From Ramlibacter sp. PS4R-6 (GTDB taxonomy: Bacteria > Pseudomonadota > Gammaproteobacteria > Burkholderiales > Burkholderiaceae_C), in the NCBI RefSeq assembly GCF_037572775.1, contig NZ_JBBHKA010000001.1:3348001-3412000 (forward strand): a stretch of 64,000 bases of DNA, written 5' to 3'. Shown piece by piece: positions 7,263 through 17,393 of the stretch. Positions within the stretch are counted from its first letter, which is position 1. Each line of letters begins with the position of its first letter. The position numbers and the translations under genes are program-made. The notes below the pieces were generated by a model, which was not told where the DNA came from, did not search any database, and was given only the letters and a program-made list of their open reading frames with translations.

Positions 7263-9710
7263 ATGAAGAAATCCAAGCTGGTGATGATCGGCAACGGCAT
7301 GGCGGGCGTGCGAACGCTCGAGGAGCTGCGCAAGATCGCGCCCGACCTGCACGAGATCACGGTGTTCGGCGCCGAGCCGCACCCCAACTACAACCGCATC
7401 CTGCTGTCGCCCGTGCTGGCGGGCGAGCAGACGCTCGACGAGATCGTCCTGAACTCGTGGGAGTGGTACGAGCAGAACCAGATCAAGCTGCACACCGGCA
7501 AGAAGGTGGTCGAGATCGACCGCATCCGCCGCGTCGTGCGCGCAGAAGACGGGACCGAGGAGACATACGACCGGTTGCTGCTGGCCACCGGGTCCAACCC
7601 CTTCATCCTGCCCGTGCCGGGCAAGGACCTGAAGGGCGTGATCGCGTACCGCGACATCGCGGACACGAACACGATGATCGAAGCCGCCACGCAGTACAGG
7701 AAGGCGGTGGTGATCGGCGGCGGCCTGCTGGGCCTGGAAGCGGCCAACGGCCTGATGAAGCGCGGCATGGACGTCACCGTGGTGCACGTCATGCCGTGGC
7801 TGATGGAGCGCCAGCTGGACGACGTGGCCGGCAAGCTGCTGCAGAAGTCGCTGGAGGAGCGCGGCCTGAAGTTCATAATCGGCGCGCAGACGCAGGAGCT
7901 GGTGGGCGGGGAAGACGGCCGCGTGAAAGCGGTGAAGTTCAAGGATGGCACCGTGGCCGATGCCGACCTCGTCGTGATGGCGGTCGGCATCCGCCCCAAC
8001 ACGGAGCTTGCCGAGAGCGCGCGCCTGCACTGCAACCGCGGCATCGTCGTCAACGACACGATGCAGACCGTGACCGACGCGCGAATCTACGCCGTGGGCG
8101 AATGCGCGGCCCACCGGGGCATCGCGTACGGCCTGGTCGCGCCGCTCTTCGAGCAGGCCAAGGTTGCCGCGAACCACCTGGCGCAGTTCGGCATCGGCCG
8201 CTACACCGGGTCGCTCACGTCGACCAAGCTCAAGGTCACAGGCATCGACCTGTTCTCCGCCGGCGACTTCATGGGCGGCGACGGCTGCGAGGAGATCGTG
8301 ATGAGCGATCCCTTCGGCGGCGTCTACAAGAAGCTCGTGATCAAGGATGACAAGCTGGTCGGCGCGTGCCTGTACGGCGACACGGTCGACGGCAGCTGGT
8401 ACTTCAAGCTGCTGCGCGAAGGCCGCAACGTCACCGACCTGCGCGACAAGTTGATGTTCGGCGAGTCGAACATCGGCGACACCGGCCACCAGGGCCAGAG
8501 CAAGGCGGCCGCCATGGCCGACACCGACGAGGTCTGCGGCTGCAACGGAGTGACCAAGGGCTCGATCTGCAAGGCGATCAAGGACAAGGGCCTGTTCACG
8601 CTGGACGAGGTGCGCAAGCACACCAAGGCCAGTGCCTCCTGCGGCTCGTGCACGGGCCTGGTCGAGCAGATCCTGATGTTCCAGGCCGGCGGCGACTATT
8701 CCGCCGCGCCCAAGAAGAAGGCGCTGTGCGGCTGCACCGACCACAGCCACCAGGACGTGCGCGACGCGATCAAGGCCAACAAGCTGCTCACCATCGCCGA
8801 CACGATGCGCTTCATGGATTGGCGCACGCCCAACGGCTGCGCCACCTGCCGCCCGGCGGTCAACTACTACCTCATTTCCACCTGGCCGAAGGAGGCCAAG
8901 GACGACCCGCAATCGCGCTTCATCAACGAGCGCAGCCACGCCAACATCCAGAAGGACGGCACGTACTCCGTCATCCCGCGCATGTGGGGCGGCGAAACCA
9001 CGGCCGACGAGCTGCGCCGCATCGCCGACGTGGTCGACAAGTACAAGATCCCGACGGTGAAGGTCACCGGCGGCCAGCGCATCGACCTGCTGGGCGTGAA
9101 GAAGGAAGACCTGCAGAACGTCTGGAAGGACATCGGCATGCCTTCCGGCCATGCGTATGCCAAGGCGCTGCGCACGGTGAAGACCTGTGTCGGATCGGAG
9201 TGGTGCCGCTTCGGCACGCAGGACTCCACGCAGATGGGCAAGGACCTGGAGCGCGCCCTGTGGCGCATGTACGCCCCGCACAAGGTCAAGCTGGCCGTCT
9301 CCGGCTGCCCGCGCAACTGCGCCGAATCGGGCATCAAGGACGTCGGCGTGATCGGCGTGGATTCCGGCTGGGAGATCTACGTGGGCGGCAACGGCGGCAT
9401 CAAGACCGAAGTCGCGCACTTCCTCGTGAAGGTGAAGTCGTCCGAGGAAGTCCTCGAATACTCGGGCGCGTTCCTGCAGCTGTACCGCGAGGAAGGCTGG
9501 TACCTGGAGCGCACCGTGCACTACATCAACCGCGTCGGGCTCGACTACGTCAAGAAGAAGATCCTCGACGACGCCGAAGGGCGCAAGGCGCTGTGGGCGC
9601 AGCTGCAGTTCTCGCTGGACGGCGAACCCGACCCGTGGTTCGAGCATGACAAGGCCGCAGTCGACAAGCGGCAGTTCATCCCGATCCAGCCGGTGACGGA
9701 GGCCGCATGA
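7263..9710 (+). CDS. nirB: Assimilatory nitrite reductase large subunit, NAD(P)H-dependent
   Basis: NirB reduces nitrite to ammonium in the cytoplasm. The 815-residue protein has an N-terminal FAD/NAD(P)H oxidoreductase region at about 1-310 (GNGMAGVRTLEEL; GGGLLGLEAANGL). Two BFD-like [2Fe-2S] domains lie at about 420-475 and 490-535 (CGCNG then CGSC; CGCTD then CATC). A nitrite/sulfite reductase domain follows, with the siroheme/[4Fe-4S] cysteines in TCVGSEWCRFG and SGCPRNCAESG. ATG 7263 has a strong AAGGAG upstream. It overlaps nirD by 4 bases (ATGA), so the two subunits are translationally coupled. The promoter must lie in the 44-base gap or inside the divergent kinase gene. Confidence 0.97.
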   Translation: MKKSKLVMIGNGMAGVRTLEELRKIAPDLHEITVFGAEPHPNYNRILLSPVLAGEQTLDEIVLNSWEWYEQNQIKLHTGKKVVEIDRIRRVVRAEDGTEETYDRLLLATGSNPFILPVPGKDLKGVIAYRDIADTNTMIEAATQYRKAVVIGGGLLGLEAANGLMKRGMDVTVVHVMPWLMERQLDDVAGKLLQKSLEERGLKFIIGAQTQELVGGEDGRVKAVKFKDGTVADADLVVMAVGIRPNTELAESARLHCNRGIVVNDTMQTVTDARIYAVGECAAHRGIAYGLVAPLFEQAKVAANHLAQFGIGRYTGSLTSTKLKVTGIDLFSAGDFMGGDGCEEIVMSDPFGGVYKKLVIKDDKLVGACLYGDTVDGSWYFKLLREGRNVTDLRDKLMFGESNIGDTGHQGQSKAAAMADTDEVCGCNGVTKGSICKAIKDKGLFTLDEVRKHTKASASCGSCTGLVEQILMFQAGGDYSAAPKKKALCGCTDHSHQDVRDAIKANKLLTIADTMRFMDWRTPNGCATCRPAVNYYLISTWPKEAKDDPQSRFINERSHANIQKDGTYSVIPRMWGGETTADELRRIADVVDKYKIPTVKVTGGQRIDLLGVKKEDLQNVWKDIGMPSGHAYAKALRTVKTCVGSEWCRFGTQDSTQMGKDLERALWRMYAPHKVKLAVSGCPRNCAESGIKDVGVIGVDSGWEIYVGGNGGIKTEVAHFLVKVKSSEEVLEYSGAFLQLYREEGWYLERTVHYINRVGLDYVKKKILDDAEGRKALWAQLQFSLDGEPDPWFEHDKAAVDKRQFIPIQPVTEAA

Positions 9711-10081
9711 AAATGAACGACTGGACCGTGATCTGCCGCGTCGACGAAATCCCCGTGCTCGGCGCGCGCCGCGTCGCGCGTCCGCAAGGCATGCCCGTTG
9801 CCGTGTTCCGCAACGACCAGGACCAGGTCTTCGCGCTGCTGGACCGCTGCCCGCACAAGGGCGGGCCGCTGTCGCAGGGCATCGTCTTCGGCACCAGCGT
9901 CGCGTGCCCGCTGCACAACTGGACCATCGGCCTGGACGACGGCTGCGCAAAATCGCCGGACGAAGGCTGCACGACGAAGTTCTCGTGCCGCGTCGAAGGC
10001 GGTGACGTGCTGCTGGACCCCGTGGAACTGGCCACCCTCGCCATCGACGTCGAGCCGCCCAAGGCCGGGCCGGTGAAGTGA
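9707..10081 (+). CDS. nirD: Nitrite reductase small subunit, Rieske-type
   Basis: This 124-residue protein is the small subunit partner of NirB. It is a Rieske fold that keeps a complete cluster-binding set, CPHKGGPLSQG and CPLHNW, whereas some enteric NirD proteins have lost the ligands. It overlaps nirB by 4 bases and ends one base before the nasA start. Confidence 0.95.
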   Translation: MKMNDWTVICRVDEIPVLGARRVARPQGMPVAVFRNDQDQVFALLDRCPHKGGPLSQGIVFGTSVACPLHNWTIGLDDGCAKSPDEGCTTKFSCRVEGGDVLLDPVELATLAIDVEPPKAGPVK

Positions 10082-10082
10082 G

Positions 10083-12848
10083 ATGAAGGAAACGAAGTCC
10101 ACCTGCCCGTACTGCGGGGTGGGCTGCGGCGTGATCATCACGTCGCAAGGCGACCAGATCACCGGCGTGCGCGGCGACCCCGACCACCCCGCGAACTTCG
10201 GCCGCCTGTGCACCAAGGGCTCGACGCTGCACCTCACGGCCTCGGCGCCGGTGACGAAACAGGTGCGCCTGATGCACCCGATGCTGCGCGAAGCCCGCAG
10301 CGAGAAACCGGTGCGCATCACGTGGGACTCGGCGATGCACATCGCCGCCGACCGCTTCGCGCGCGTGATCCGCGACCATGGCCCGGACGCGGTGGGCTTC
10401 TACATCTCCGGCCAGCTGCTCACCGAGGACTACTACGTCTTCAACAAGCTGGCCAAGGGCCTGATCGGCACCAACAACGTCGACACCAACTCGCGCCTGT
10501 GCATGTCGAGCGCGGTGGCGGGCTACAAGCAGACGCTGGGCGCCGACGCCCCGCCGGCCTGCTACGACGACGTAAAACACGCCGACTGCCTGTTCATCGC
10601 GGGCAGCAACACGGCTTACGCGCATCCCATCCTGTTCCGCCGCATCGAGGACGCAAGAGCGGCGAACCCGGCGCTGAAGATCGTCGTGGTCGACCCGCGC
10701 CGCACCGAAACGGCCGGCGTGGCCGACCTGCACCTGGCCATCCAGCCCGGCACCGACGTCATGCTGTTCAACGGCATGCTGCACGTGATGCTGTGGGAAG
10801 GCTGGACGAAGCCCGACTGGATCGCCGCGCACACCAACGGCTTCGACGAACTCAAGGCCACGGTGCGCGACTGCACGCCCGAGGTCGTCACCCAGACCTG
10901 CGGCGTCGGCAAGGACGCGCTCTTCGAGGCGGCCAAGCTCTTCGCCACCTCGAAGGCCACCTTGAGTCTGTACTGCCAGGGCCTGAACCAGTCCAGCAGC
11001 GGCACCGCCAAGAACGCGGCGCTGGTGAACCTGCACCTGGCCACCGCGCAGATCGGCCGCCCCGGCGCCGGCCCCTTCTCGCTCACGGGCCAGCCCAATG
11101 CAATGGGCGGGCGCGAAGTGGGCGGCCTGGCCAATTTGATGTCCGCACACCGCGACCTGGCCAACCCGCAGCACCGCGCCGAAGTCGCCGCGTTCTGGGG
11201 CGTGCCCTCGGTACCCGAAAAGCCCGGCAAGACGGCCGTGGACATGTTCCAGGCCGCCGCCGACGGCGAAATCAAGGCGCTGTGGATCGCCTGCACCAAC
11301 CCCGCGCAGTCCATGCCCGACCAGGCCACCGTGCGCCGCGCGCTGGAGCGCGCCGAGTTCGTCGTCGTGCAGGAAGCGTTTGCCACGACGGCCACCTGCG
11401 ACTACGCCGATTTGCTGCTGCCCGCGACGACCTGGGGCGAGAAGGACGGCACCGTCACCAACAGCGAGCGTCGCGTCAGCCGCGTGCGGCCCGCGATCGC
11501 CAAGCCCGGCAGCACGCGCCACGACTGGGAGATCGCCGTCGAATTCGCGCGGCGCCTCGAAGGCCGGCTCGGCAAGGGCACCAGGCTGTTTGCCTACGAC
11601 ACGCCCGAGTCGGTGTGGAACGAACACCGCGAGACCACGCGCGGGCGTGACCTCGACATCACCGGCATGAGCTACGCGCGGCTCGATGCGTCGCCGCTGC
11701 AATGGCCGATGCGCGAAGGCGAGACCGAAGGCAAGGCGCGCCTGTACGAGGACGGCGTGTTCCCCACCGCCGACGGCAAGGCGAAGTTCGCTAACGTGCG
11801 CTATGCGCCGGTCGCGGAGCCGCGCGATGCCCGCTACCCTTTCGCGCTCACGACGGGGCGCCTGCGCGACCAGTGGCACGGCATGAGCCGCACCGGCACG
11901 CTGGGGCGTCTGTTCGGTCACGTCCCCGAGCCGGCCGTGCAACTGCACGCCCAGGACATGGACCGCCGCGGCATCGGCGAAGGCGACCTGGTGCACGTGA
12001 CGAGCCGCCGCGGCTCGCTGCTGCTGCCCGCGCAGGCCAGCGACGAGGTGCCGCTGAGCCAGGCTTTCATCGCCATGCACTGGGGCGCCGAGTACCTGTC
12101 CGGTTGCAGCAGCACCGGCGAGCGCGTCGCGGGCGTGAACGCGCTCACCACTGGCGCGTACTGCCCCACGTCGAAGCAGCCGGAGCTGAAGCACACCGCC
12201 GTCAAGATCCTGAAGGCCGACCTGCCGTGGTCGATGCTGGTGATCGGCTGGCTGCCGGAAGACCGTGCGCTTGCCGCGCGCGAGGAACTGCGCCGCGCCG
12301 CCGGCATGTTCCCCTTCGCGTCCTGCGTGCCTTTCGGGCACGCCCGCACCGGCCTGCTGCTGCGCGCCGCCGCTTACGAAGCACCACCCGAGGAGATCGT
12401 CGCGCGCATCGAGGCCCTGTTCGGCCTCGATGCAGCCGACGCACTGCGCTACGCCGACAAGCGCAAGGGGCAACGCCGCACGGTGCGGCTGGTGCGGCAA
12501 GGCGCCGATGCGAAGCTCGAAGCCTTCCTGCTGGCGGGCGACACCAGCGCGCAGGCGTGGATGAAGACGCTGCTCGAAGACGAGCTGCCGGCGCAGTCGT
12601 ACGGCCGCGCGCTGCTCGCGCCCGGTGCGAAGCCGCCCGTCGCCGTGGCATCCCGCGGCCGCGCGATCTGCACGTGCTTCAACGTGACCGATGCGCAGAT
12701 CCAGTCGTGTCTGGCGCAAGCGGAGGGCGACGACGACCAGCGCCTCGCGCAACTGCAAGCGACGCTGAAGTGCGGCACCAACTGCGGCTCGTGCGTGCCC
12801 GAGCTGAAACGCATGGTCCGCGCGGGCCAGCCGCAATTCAGCATATAG
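10083..12848 (+). CDS. nasA: Assimilatory nitrate reductase, molybdenum catalytic subunit
   Basis: This 921-residue enzyme of the DMSO-reductase/molybdopterin family reduces nitrate to nitrite. The N-terminal [4Fe-4S] motif is visible (CPYCGVGC, then LCTKG). The molybdopterin oxidoreductase body spans about 50-480, and the molydopterin dinucleotide-binding domain is at about 590-705 (FALTTGRLRDQWHGM). A C-terminal BFD-like [2Fe-2S] domain at about 855-905 (CTCFNV, then CGTNCGSC) is the probable electron entry, as in NasA proteins that lack a separate reductase. It follows nirD directly. The cofactor requirement links it to mog further downstream. Confidence 0.95.
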   Translation: MKETKSTCPYCGVGCGVIITSQGDQITGVRGDPDHPANFGRLCTKGSTLHLTASAPVTKQVRLMHPMLREARSEKPVRITWDSAMHIAADRFARVIRDHGPDAVGFYISGQLLTEDYYVFNKLAKGLIGTNNVDTNSRLCMSSAVAGYKQTLGADAPPACYDDVKHADCLFIAGSNTAYAHPILFRRIEDARAANPALKIVVVDPRRTETAGVADLHLAIQPGTDVMLFNGMLHVMLWEGWTKPDWIAAHTNGFDELKATVRDCTPEVVTQTCGVGKDALFEAAKLFATSKATLSLYCQGLNQSSSGTAKNAALVNLHLATAQIGRPGAGPFSLTGQPNAMGGREVGGLANLMSAHRDLANPQHRAEVAAFWGVPSVPEKPGKTAVDMFQAAADGEIKALWIACTNPAQSMPDQATVRRALERAEFVVVQEAFATTATCDYADLLLPATTWGEKDGTVTNSERRVSRVRPAIAKPGSTRHDWEIAVEFARRLEGRLGKGTRLFAYDTPESVWNEHRETTRGRDLDITGMSYARLDASPLQWPMREGETEGKARLYEDGVFPTADGKAKFANVRYAPVAEPRDARYPFALTTGRLRDQWHGMSRTGTLGRLFGHVPEPAVQLHAQDMDRRGIGEGDLVHVTSRRGSLLLPAQASDEVPLSQAFIAMHWGAEYLSGCSSTGERVAGVNALTTGAYCPTSKQPELKHTAVKILKADLPWSMLVIGWLPEDRALAAREELRRAAGMFPFASCVPFGHARTGLLLRAAAYEAPPEEIVARIEALFGLDAADALRYADKRKGQRRTVRLVRQGADAKLEAFLLAGDTSAQAWMKTLLEDELPAQSYGRALLAPGAKPPVAVASRGRAICTCFNVTDAQIQSCLAQAEGDDDQRLAQLQATLKCGTNCGSCVPELKRMVRAGQPQFSI

Positions 12849-12883
12849 CCGCAAGTCATCAGTGCTCTGGGACAATGACTTCC

Positions 12884-13810
12884 ATGGGCATCAGCCAGTA
12901 CATCCGGGAGATCGGCCGAGGCAAGGACGGCGCGCGAGCGCTGGGCCGCGTGCAGGCGCGCGACCTCTTCGGGCAGGTGCTGGATGGCTCGGTCACCGAC
13001 CTCGAGCTCGGCGCCTTCTGCATCGCGATGCGCGTGAAGGGCGAAACGCCCGAGGAGATGGCGGGCTTCCTGGAAGCGACGTACGAACGCATGACCCGCA
13101 TCCCCGCCGGTCCCGCGCCCCTGGTGGTGCTGCCGAGCTACAACGGCGCGCGCAAGCTGCCGCTGCTCACGCCGCTGCTGGCCTTGCTCGTGGCGCGCGA
13201 AGGCCTGCCGGTCCTGATCCACGGCGCACAGACCGAGGGCACGCGCGTGTTCGTGTCGCACGTGCTCGAGGCGCTCGACATAAAGCCCTCGTCGCAAGTG
13301 CATGCGATCGCTCCCGGTGAACTCGCCTATGTGCCGACCCATGTGCTGTCGCCCGGCCTGCAGCGCCTGCTGGAGGTCCGCCGCACGGTGGGCCTGCGCA
13401 ACTCCTCGCACAGCCTGGTGAAGCTGATGAACCCCAGCGCCGGCGAAGCCATCGTCGTGGGCAGCTACACGCACCCGGAGTACGCCGTCTCGATGGGCGA
13501 GGTCTACGAGCTGATGGGCTCGACGGCCCTGCTCCTGCGCGGCACCGAGGGCGAGCCGGTGGCCGACCCGCGCCGCGTGCGCAAGCTCGAGGGTTTCCTG
13601 CGCGGCAAGCGCCGCCTGCTGGAGGAAGATCAGCCCGGCACGGTCACGGAACTGCCCGACCTGCCGGCGGACACGGCCCCCCACACCACCGCGGCCTATA
13701 TCCGCGACCTCCTGTCGGGCAAGCGGCCCGTCCCTGCGCCGATCACCCTTCAGGTGGAACATATCTTGCGTCTGGCGAAGGCATCCCAAGAACAGGAGAC
13801 AAGGCCGTGA
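12884..13810 (+). CDS. ybiB: YbiB-type glycosyl transferase family protein, anthranilate phosphoribosyltransferase fold
   Basis: This roughly 308-residue protein resembles TrpD-fold proteins of the YbiB group. E. coli YbiB is a nucleic-acid-binding protein without proven transferase activity. The opening ISQYIREIGRGKDGARALG is typical of the group. ATG 12884 is chosen because GGGACA lies at a usable distance; an in-frame ATG at 12875 would add three residues. It overlaps the start of cobA by four bases (GTGA), so it is part of the nitrate-assimilation transcript. Its role there is unknown. Confidence 0.8.
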   Translation: MGISQYIREIGRGKDGARALGRVQARDLFGQVLDGSVTDLELGAFCIAMRVKGETPEEMAGFLEATYERMTRIPAGPAPLVVLPSYNGARKLPLLTPLLALLVAREGLPVLIHGAQTEGTRVFVSHVLEALDIKPSSQVHAIAPGELAYVPTHVLSPGLQRLLEVRRTVGLRNSSHSLVKLMNPSAGEAIVVGSYTHPEYAVSMGEVYELMGSTALLLRGTEGEPVADPRRVRKLEGFLRGKRRLLEEDQPGTVTELPDLPADTAPHTTAAYIRDLLSGKRPVPAPITLQVEHILRLAKASQEQETRP

Positions 13811-14592
13811 ATGCCGACACTTTCAAGCCCGGGAAGGTCACCCTCGTCGGGGCCGGCCCCGGCGATCCCGAACTGCTCACCATCAAGGCCGTGAAGGCCA
13901 TCCAGGCCGCCACGGTGCTGCTGGTGGACGACCTCGTCAGCCCCGAAGTCGCCGCCCTCGCGGCGCCCGGGGCACGCGTCGTGCAGGTCGGCAAGCGCGG
14001 CGGCTGCAAGAGCACGCCGCAGGCCTTCATCGAGAAACTCATGGTCATGGCCGCGCGCGAAGGCGAGAACGTCGTGCGCTTGAAGGGCGGCGACCCCTTC
14101 ATCTTCGGCCGCGGCGGCGAGGAGGTGGAGCACCTGCGCGAAGCCGGCGTCCAGGTGGAGGTGGTCAACGGCATCACCTCGGGCCTGGCCGCCGCCACGT
14201 CGCTGGGCGTCCCGCTCACGCACCGCGAGCACGCGCACGGCGTGGTGTTCGTCACCGGCCATGCGCACCCGGGGGCCGAAGGCATCGACTGGAAGGCGCT
14301 CGCCCAGGCGGCGCGCGACGCCAAGCTCACGCTGGTGATCTACATGGGTGTCAGCGGCGCGGGCCGCATCCAGCAGGAGCTGCTCACGGGCCTGCCCGCG
14401 GCCACGCCGGTTGCGATCATCCAGCGCGCCACGCTGCCCGACCAGCGCGAGGCCGTCACCACCCTGGGCCAGCTGCAGGCCACCATCGAGCGCGAACAAC
14501 TGGCCAGCCCCTCGGTGATCGTCGTCGGCGACGTCCTCCGCGGCGTGGCTGCCGTCGCCGAATCGCCCGCCAAACGGGCTTCTACCGGCTAG
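13807..14592 (+). CDS. cobA: Uroporphyrinogen-III C-methyltransferase (siroheme synthesis)
   Basis: This 261-residue SAM-dependent methyltransferase converts uroporphyrinogen III to precorrin-2, the first step to siroheme. Family signatures are [18 protein letters not shown] at the N-terminus, [17 protein letters not shown] near residue 92 and [19 protein letters not shown] near 121. The GTG start at 13807 overlaps the ybiB stop and is preceded by CAGGAGACAAG. It stands alone, without the CysG dehydrogenase/chelatase part. Its place behind nirB-nirD-nasA fits supply of siroheme to NirB. Confidence 0.95.
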   Translation: MNADTFKPGKVTLVGAGPGDPELLTIKAVKAIQAATVLLVDDLVSPEVAALAAPGARVVQVGKRGGCKSTPQAFIEKLMVMAAREGENVVRLKGGDPFIFGRGGEEVEHLREAGVQVEVVNGITSGLAAATSLGVPLTHREHAHGVVFVTGHAHPGAEGIDWKALAQAARDAKLTLVIYMGVSGAGRIQQELLTGLPAATPVAIIQRATLPDQREAVTTLGQLQATIEREQLASPSVIVVGDVLRGVAAVAESPAKRASTG

Positions 14593-14641
14593 TAAGACTA
14601 CTGGCTTGCGCCCCGGCCGCCCGGCGGCCCATCATCGGCGC

Positions 14642-16522
14642 ATGCACACCAACCTGCACGAACAGGCGACCCCCGGCGCCCGCCGCAACAAGGTCGTCAC
14701 GGCCGCCGAGGCCGTCCGCTTGGTCCACGACGGCGACACCGTGGCCACCGGCGGCTTCGTGGGGATCGGTTTCGCGGAGGAGATCGCCGTGGCGCTGGAG
14801 CAGCGCTTCCTCGCGGCCAGCTCCGAAACCGGCACGGGATCGCCGCGCGACCTGACGCTGGTCTACGCCGCAGGCCAGGGCGACGGGAAGGAGCGCGGCC
14901 TCAACCACTTCGGCCATGCCGGCATGGTCAAGCGCGTGATCGGCGGGCACTGGGGCCTGGTGCCGGCGCTGCAGAAGCTGGCGGTGGCCAATGAGATCGA
15001 GGCCTACAACCTGCCGCAGGGCGTGATCGCGCACCTGTTCCGCGACATCGCGGCCGGCAAGCCCGGCACGCTCACGCGCGTGGGCCTGGACACCTTCGTC
15101 GACCCGCGCCACGGCGGCGGCAAGATCAACGCCCGCACGACGGGCGACATCGTGCGGCTGATGGAGATCGACGGGCAGGAGTACCTGTTCTACAAGGCCT
15201 TCCCGATCTCGGTGGGGATCATCCGCGCGACCACCGCCGACCCCGACGGCAACCTCACGATGGAGCGCGAGGCGCTGACGCTGGAGGCGCTGGCCATCGC
15301 CATGGCCGCGCGCAACAGCGGCGGCATCGTCATCGCGCAGGTCGAGCGCATCGCCGAGCGCGGCACGCTCAACCCGCGGCAGGTCAAGGTGCCCGGCGTG
15401 ATGGTCGACGCGGTGGTGGTCGCCACCGACCCGGCCCACCACATGCAGACCTTCGCCGAGCCCTACAACCCCGCATACGCCGGCGAGATCCGCGTGCCGA
15501 TGGACACGCTCGCGCCCATGCCCATGAGCGAGCGCAAGGTCATCGCAAGGCGCGCCGCGCTGGAGCTCAAGGCGAACAGCGTGGTGAACCTGGGCATCGG
15601 CATGCCCGAGGGCGTGGCCTCCGTCGCGGCGGAGGAGCGCGTGATCGACCTCGTCACGCTCACCGCCGAACCGGGCGTGATCGGCGGCATCCCCGCCAGC
15701 GGCCTGTCCTTCGGCGCCGCCGTCAACGCACAGGCCATCATCGACCAGCCGAACCAGTTCGACTTCTACGACGGCGGCGGGCTGGACCTGGCGGTGCTGG
15801 GCCTGGCGCAGGCCGACGCCGAGGGCAACCTGAACGTCAGCAAGTTCGGCAAGCGTCTCGCGGGCGCCGGTGGCTTCATCAACATCAGCCAGAACGCCAA
15901 GACCGTGTGTTTCGTCGGCACCTTCCTCGCCGGCGACCAGCCGAAGTTCGTCAAGGAGGTCGAGCACCGCACCTTCAGCGGCCGCGAGGCCCTGCGCCGC
16001 GGCCAGCGCGTGCTGTACGTGACCGAGCGCTGCGTCTTCCAGCTGGCGCCCCAAGGCGGGCTGGAGCTCATCGAGATCGCGCCGGGCCTGGACCTGGAGC
16101 GCGACATCCTGGCCAAGATGGCCTTCAAGCCGGCCGTGAGCCCCCAGATGAAGCCCATGGATTTCGCCATCTTCGGCTCGGCGCCGCTGGGCCTGCGCGA
16201 CCGGCTGCTGGCCAAGCCCCTGGCCCAGCGCCTGCAGCTGGACGATGCGCAGAAGATGCTCTTCATCGATTTCGAAGGCATGTCCGTCCACACCCATTCG
16301 GGCGTGGATGAGGTCGAGGCGGCCGTGCAGCAGCTGCTCGACCCGGTGGTGAAGACGCCCGAGGACAAGGTGGCCGCCGTCGTGAACTATGACAATTTCA
16401 CGATCTCGCCCGGCCTGGTGGACGCCTGGTCGGCCATGGTCGACCGGCTGACGACCCGCTACTACAGCGCCGTCACCCGGTACGGCCACGGCGGGTTCCT
16501 CAAGGCCAAGCTGGAGGCCTAG
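14642..16522 (+). CDS. Fused acyl-CoA:acetate / 3-ketoacid CoA-transferase
   Basis: The 626-residue protein is a single-chain class I CoA-transferase carrying both alpha-like and beta-like halves. The glycine-rich N-terminal motif is [13 protein letters not shown]. The catalytic glutamate lies in [14 protein letters not shown] at about residue 340, as in YdiF and propionate CoA-transferases. It moves CoA between short-chain acyl-CoA and acetate or a keto acid; the exact substrate cannot be read. ATG 14642 is preferred over an upstream start at 14606 because MHTNLHEQ leads directly into the conserved domain. It appears to be a monocistronic gene before rpsU. Confidence 0.85.
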   Translation: MHTNLHEQATPGARRNKVVTAAEAVRLVHDGDTVATGGFVGIGFAEEIAVALEQRFLAASSETGTGSPRDLTLVYAAGQGDGKERGLNHFGHAGMVKRVIGGHWGLVPALQKLAVANEIEAYNLPQGVIAHLFRDIAAGKPGTLTRVGLDTFVDPRHGGGKINARTTGDIVRLMEIDGQEYLFYKAFPISVGIIRATTADPDGNLTMEREALTLEALAIAMAARNSGGIVIAQVERIAERGTLNPRQVKVPGVMVDAVVVATDPAHHMQTFAEPYNPAYAGEIRVPMDTLAPMPMSERKVIARRAALELKANSVVNLGIGMPEGVASVAAEERVIDLVTLTAEPGVIGGIPASGLSFGAAVNAQAIIDQPNQFDFYDGGGLDLAVLGLAQADAEGNLNVSKFGKRLAGAGGFINISQNAKTVCFVGTFLAGDQPKFVKEVEHRTFSGREALRRGQRVLYVTERCVFQLAPQGGLELIEIAPGLDLERDILAKMAFKPAVSPQMKPMDFAIFGSAPLGLRDRLLAKPLAQRLQLDDAQKMLFIDFEGMSVHTHSGVDEVEAAVQQLLDPVVKTPEDKVAAVVNYDNFTISPGLVDAWSAMVDRLTTRYYSAVTRYGHGGFLKAKLEA

Positions 16523-16550
16523 TTGCCGGCTGCCGCGCTGCGGCTATAAT
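16523..16550 (+). promoter_or_regulatory. rpsU sigma70 promoter
   Basis: A consensus -10 TATAAT (16545-16550) is preceded at 16 bases by TTGCCG (16523-16528). The predicted start is near 16557, which gives a leader of about 100 nt. The leader carries an inverted repeat, CCCCACC near 16574 with GGTGGGG near 16597, that could form a hairpin. Confidence 0.7.
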
Positions 16551-16657
16551 CTCGGGCTTTGCTGGCAATCCCCCACCGGCCTCGATCGATCATGTGGTGG
16601 GGACCCCCAGCCGGGGTTCCTCGATCTTCCCCCCGGCGCACTGAATTCAGGATTTGA

Positions 16658-16870
16658 ATGACGACCATTCGAGTGAAGGAAAACGAGCCGTTTGACGTGG
16701 CGCTGCGCCGCTTCAAGCGCACCATCGAGAAGCTGGGCCTGCTGACCGAACTGCGCGCCCGCGAGTTCTACGAGAAGCCCACCGCCGAGCGCAAGCGCAA
16801 GAAGGCGGCCGCCGTGAAGCGCCACTACAAGCGCGTTCGCAGCATGCAGCTTCCGAAGAAGCTCTACTAA
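16658..16870 (+). CDS. rpsU: 30S ribosomal protein S21
   Basis: This 70-residue basic protein starts [20 protein letters not shown] and ends in the Lys/Arg-rich tail [13 protein letters not shown], both diagnostic of S21, which helps initiation on the small ribosomal subunit. It has its own promoter and a clear intrinsic terminator, and yqeY follows, a common order in proteobacteria. Confidence 0.98.
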
Positions 16871-16892
16871 GCACCGGGGCCCTGCCCCAGGA

Positions 16893-16930
16893 AACCTGCC
16901 CCGGGGACGCTCGCGGCAGGTTTTTTCTTT
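16893..16930 (+). terminator. Intrinsic terminator after rpsU
   Basis: An 8-bp stem AACCTGCC/GGCAGGTT (16893-16900 with 16915-16922) runs into a T-rich tract to 16930. Confidence 0.9.
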
Positions 16931-16946
16931 TCAGCCAAGGATGACC

Positions 16947-17393
16947 ATGAGCCTCAAGGACCGCATCACCGACGACATGAAGGCCGCCATGCGCGCCAAG
17001 GACACCGATCGCCTGGGCGCCATCCGCCTGCTGACGGCCGCGATGAAGCAGAAGGAAGTGGACGAGCGCATCACGCTGGACGACGCCGCCATCGTGGGCA
17101 TCGTGGACAAGATGCTCAAGCAGCGCAAGGACTCGATCGAGGCCTTCGAGAAGGCCGGCCGCACCGACCTGGTCGACAAGGAAAAGGCCGAAGCCGCCGT
17201 CCTGCAGGCCTACCTGCCCGCGCGCCTGTCGGCCGAGGAAGTCGCCGCCGAGGTCAAGGCCATCGTCGCGGAAGTCGGCGCCAAGGGCCCGGGCGACATG
17301 GGCAAGGTGATGGGCGCCGCCAAGCAGCGCCTGGCCGGCAAGGCCGACATGGGGCAGGTGTCGGCGGCCGTGAAGGCAGCGCTTGCCGGCTAA
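16947..17393 (+). CDS. yqeY: GatB/YqeY domain protein
   Basis: This 148-residue protein has a single YqeY domain, related to the tRNA-binding tail of GatB. Typical features are LKDRITDDMKAAMRAKD at the N-terminus and GPGDMGKVMGAAKQRLAGKADM near the C-terminus. ATG 16947 is chosen over ATG 16941 because the purine-rich CCAAGG ends right before 16941 and would be too close. It sits between the rpsU terminator and the convergent pmbA, whose stop it overlaps. Its cellular role is not settled in the family; an effect on tRNA amidation is assumed. Confidence 0.9.
   Translation: MSLKDRITDDMKAAMRAKDTDRLGAIRLLTAAMKQKEVDERITLDDAAIVGIVDKMLKQRKDSIEAFEKAGRTDLVDKEKAEAAVLQAYLPARLSAEEVAAEVKAIVAEVGAKGPGDMGKVMGAAKQRLAGKADMGQVSAAVKAALAG

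Noticed and set aside
7107..12875. A 1,922-codon open frame on the minus strand opposite nirB-nirD-nasA.
   Set aside because: It is antisense to three clear enzymes. Its translation is rich in His, Arg, Gly and Ala with no domain, as expected for the complement of GC-rich codons.
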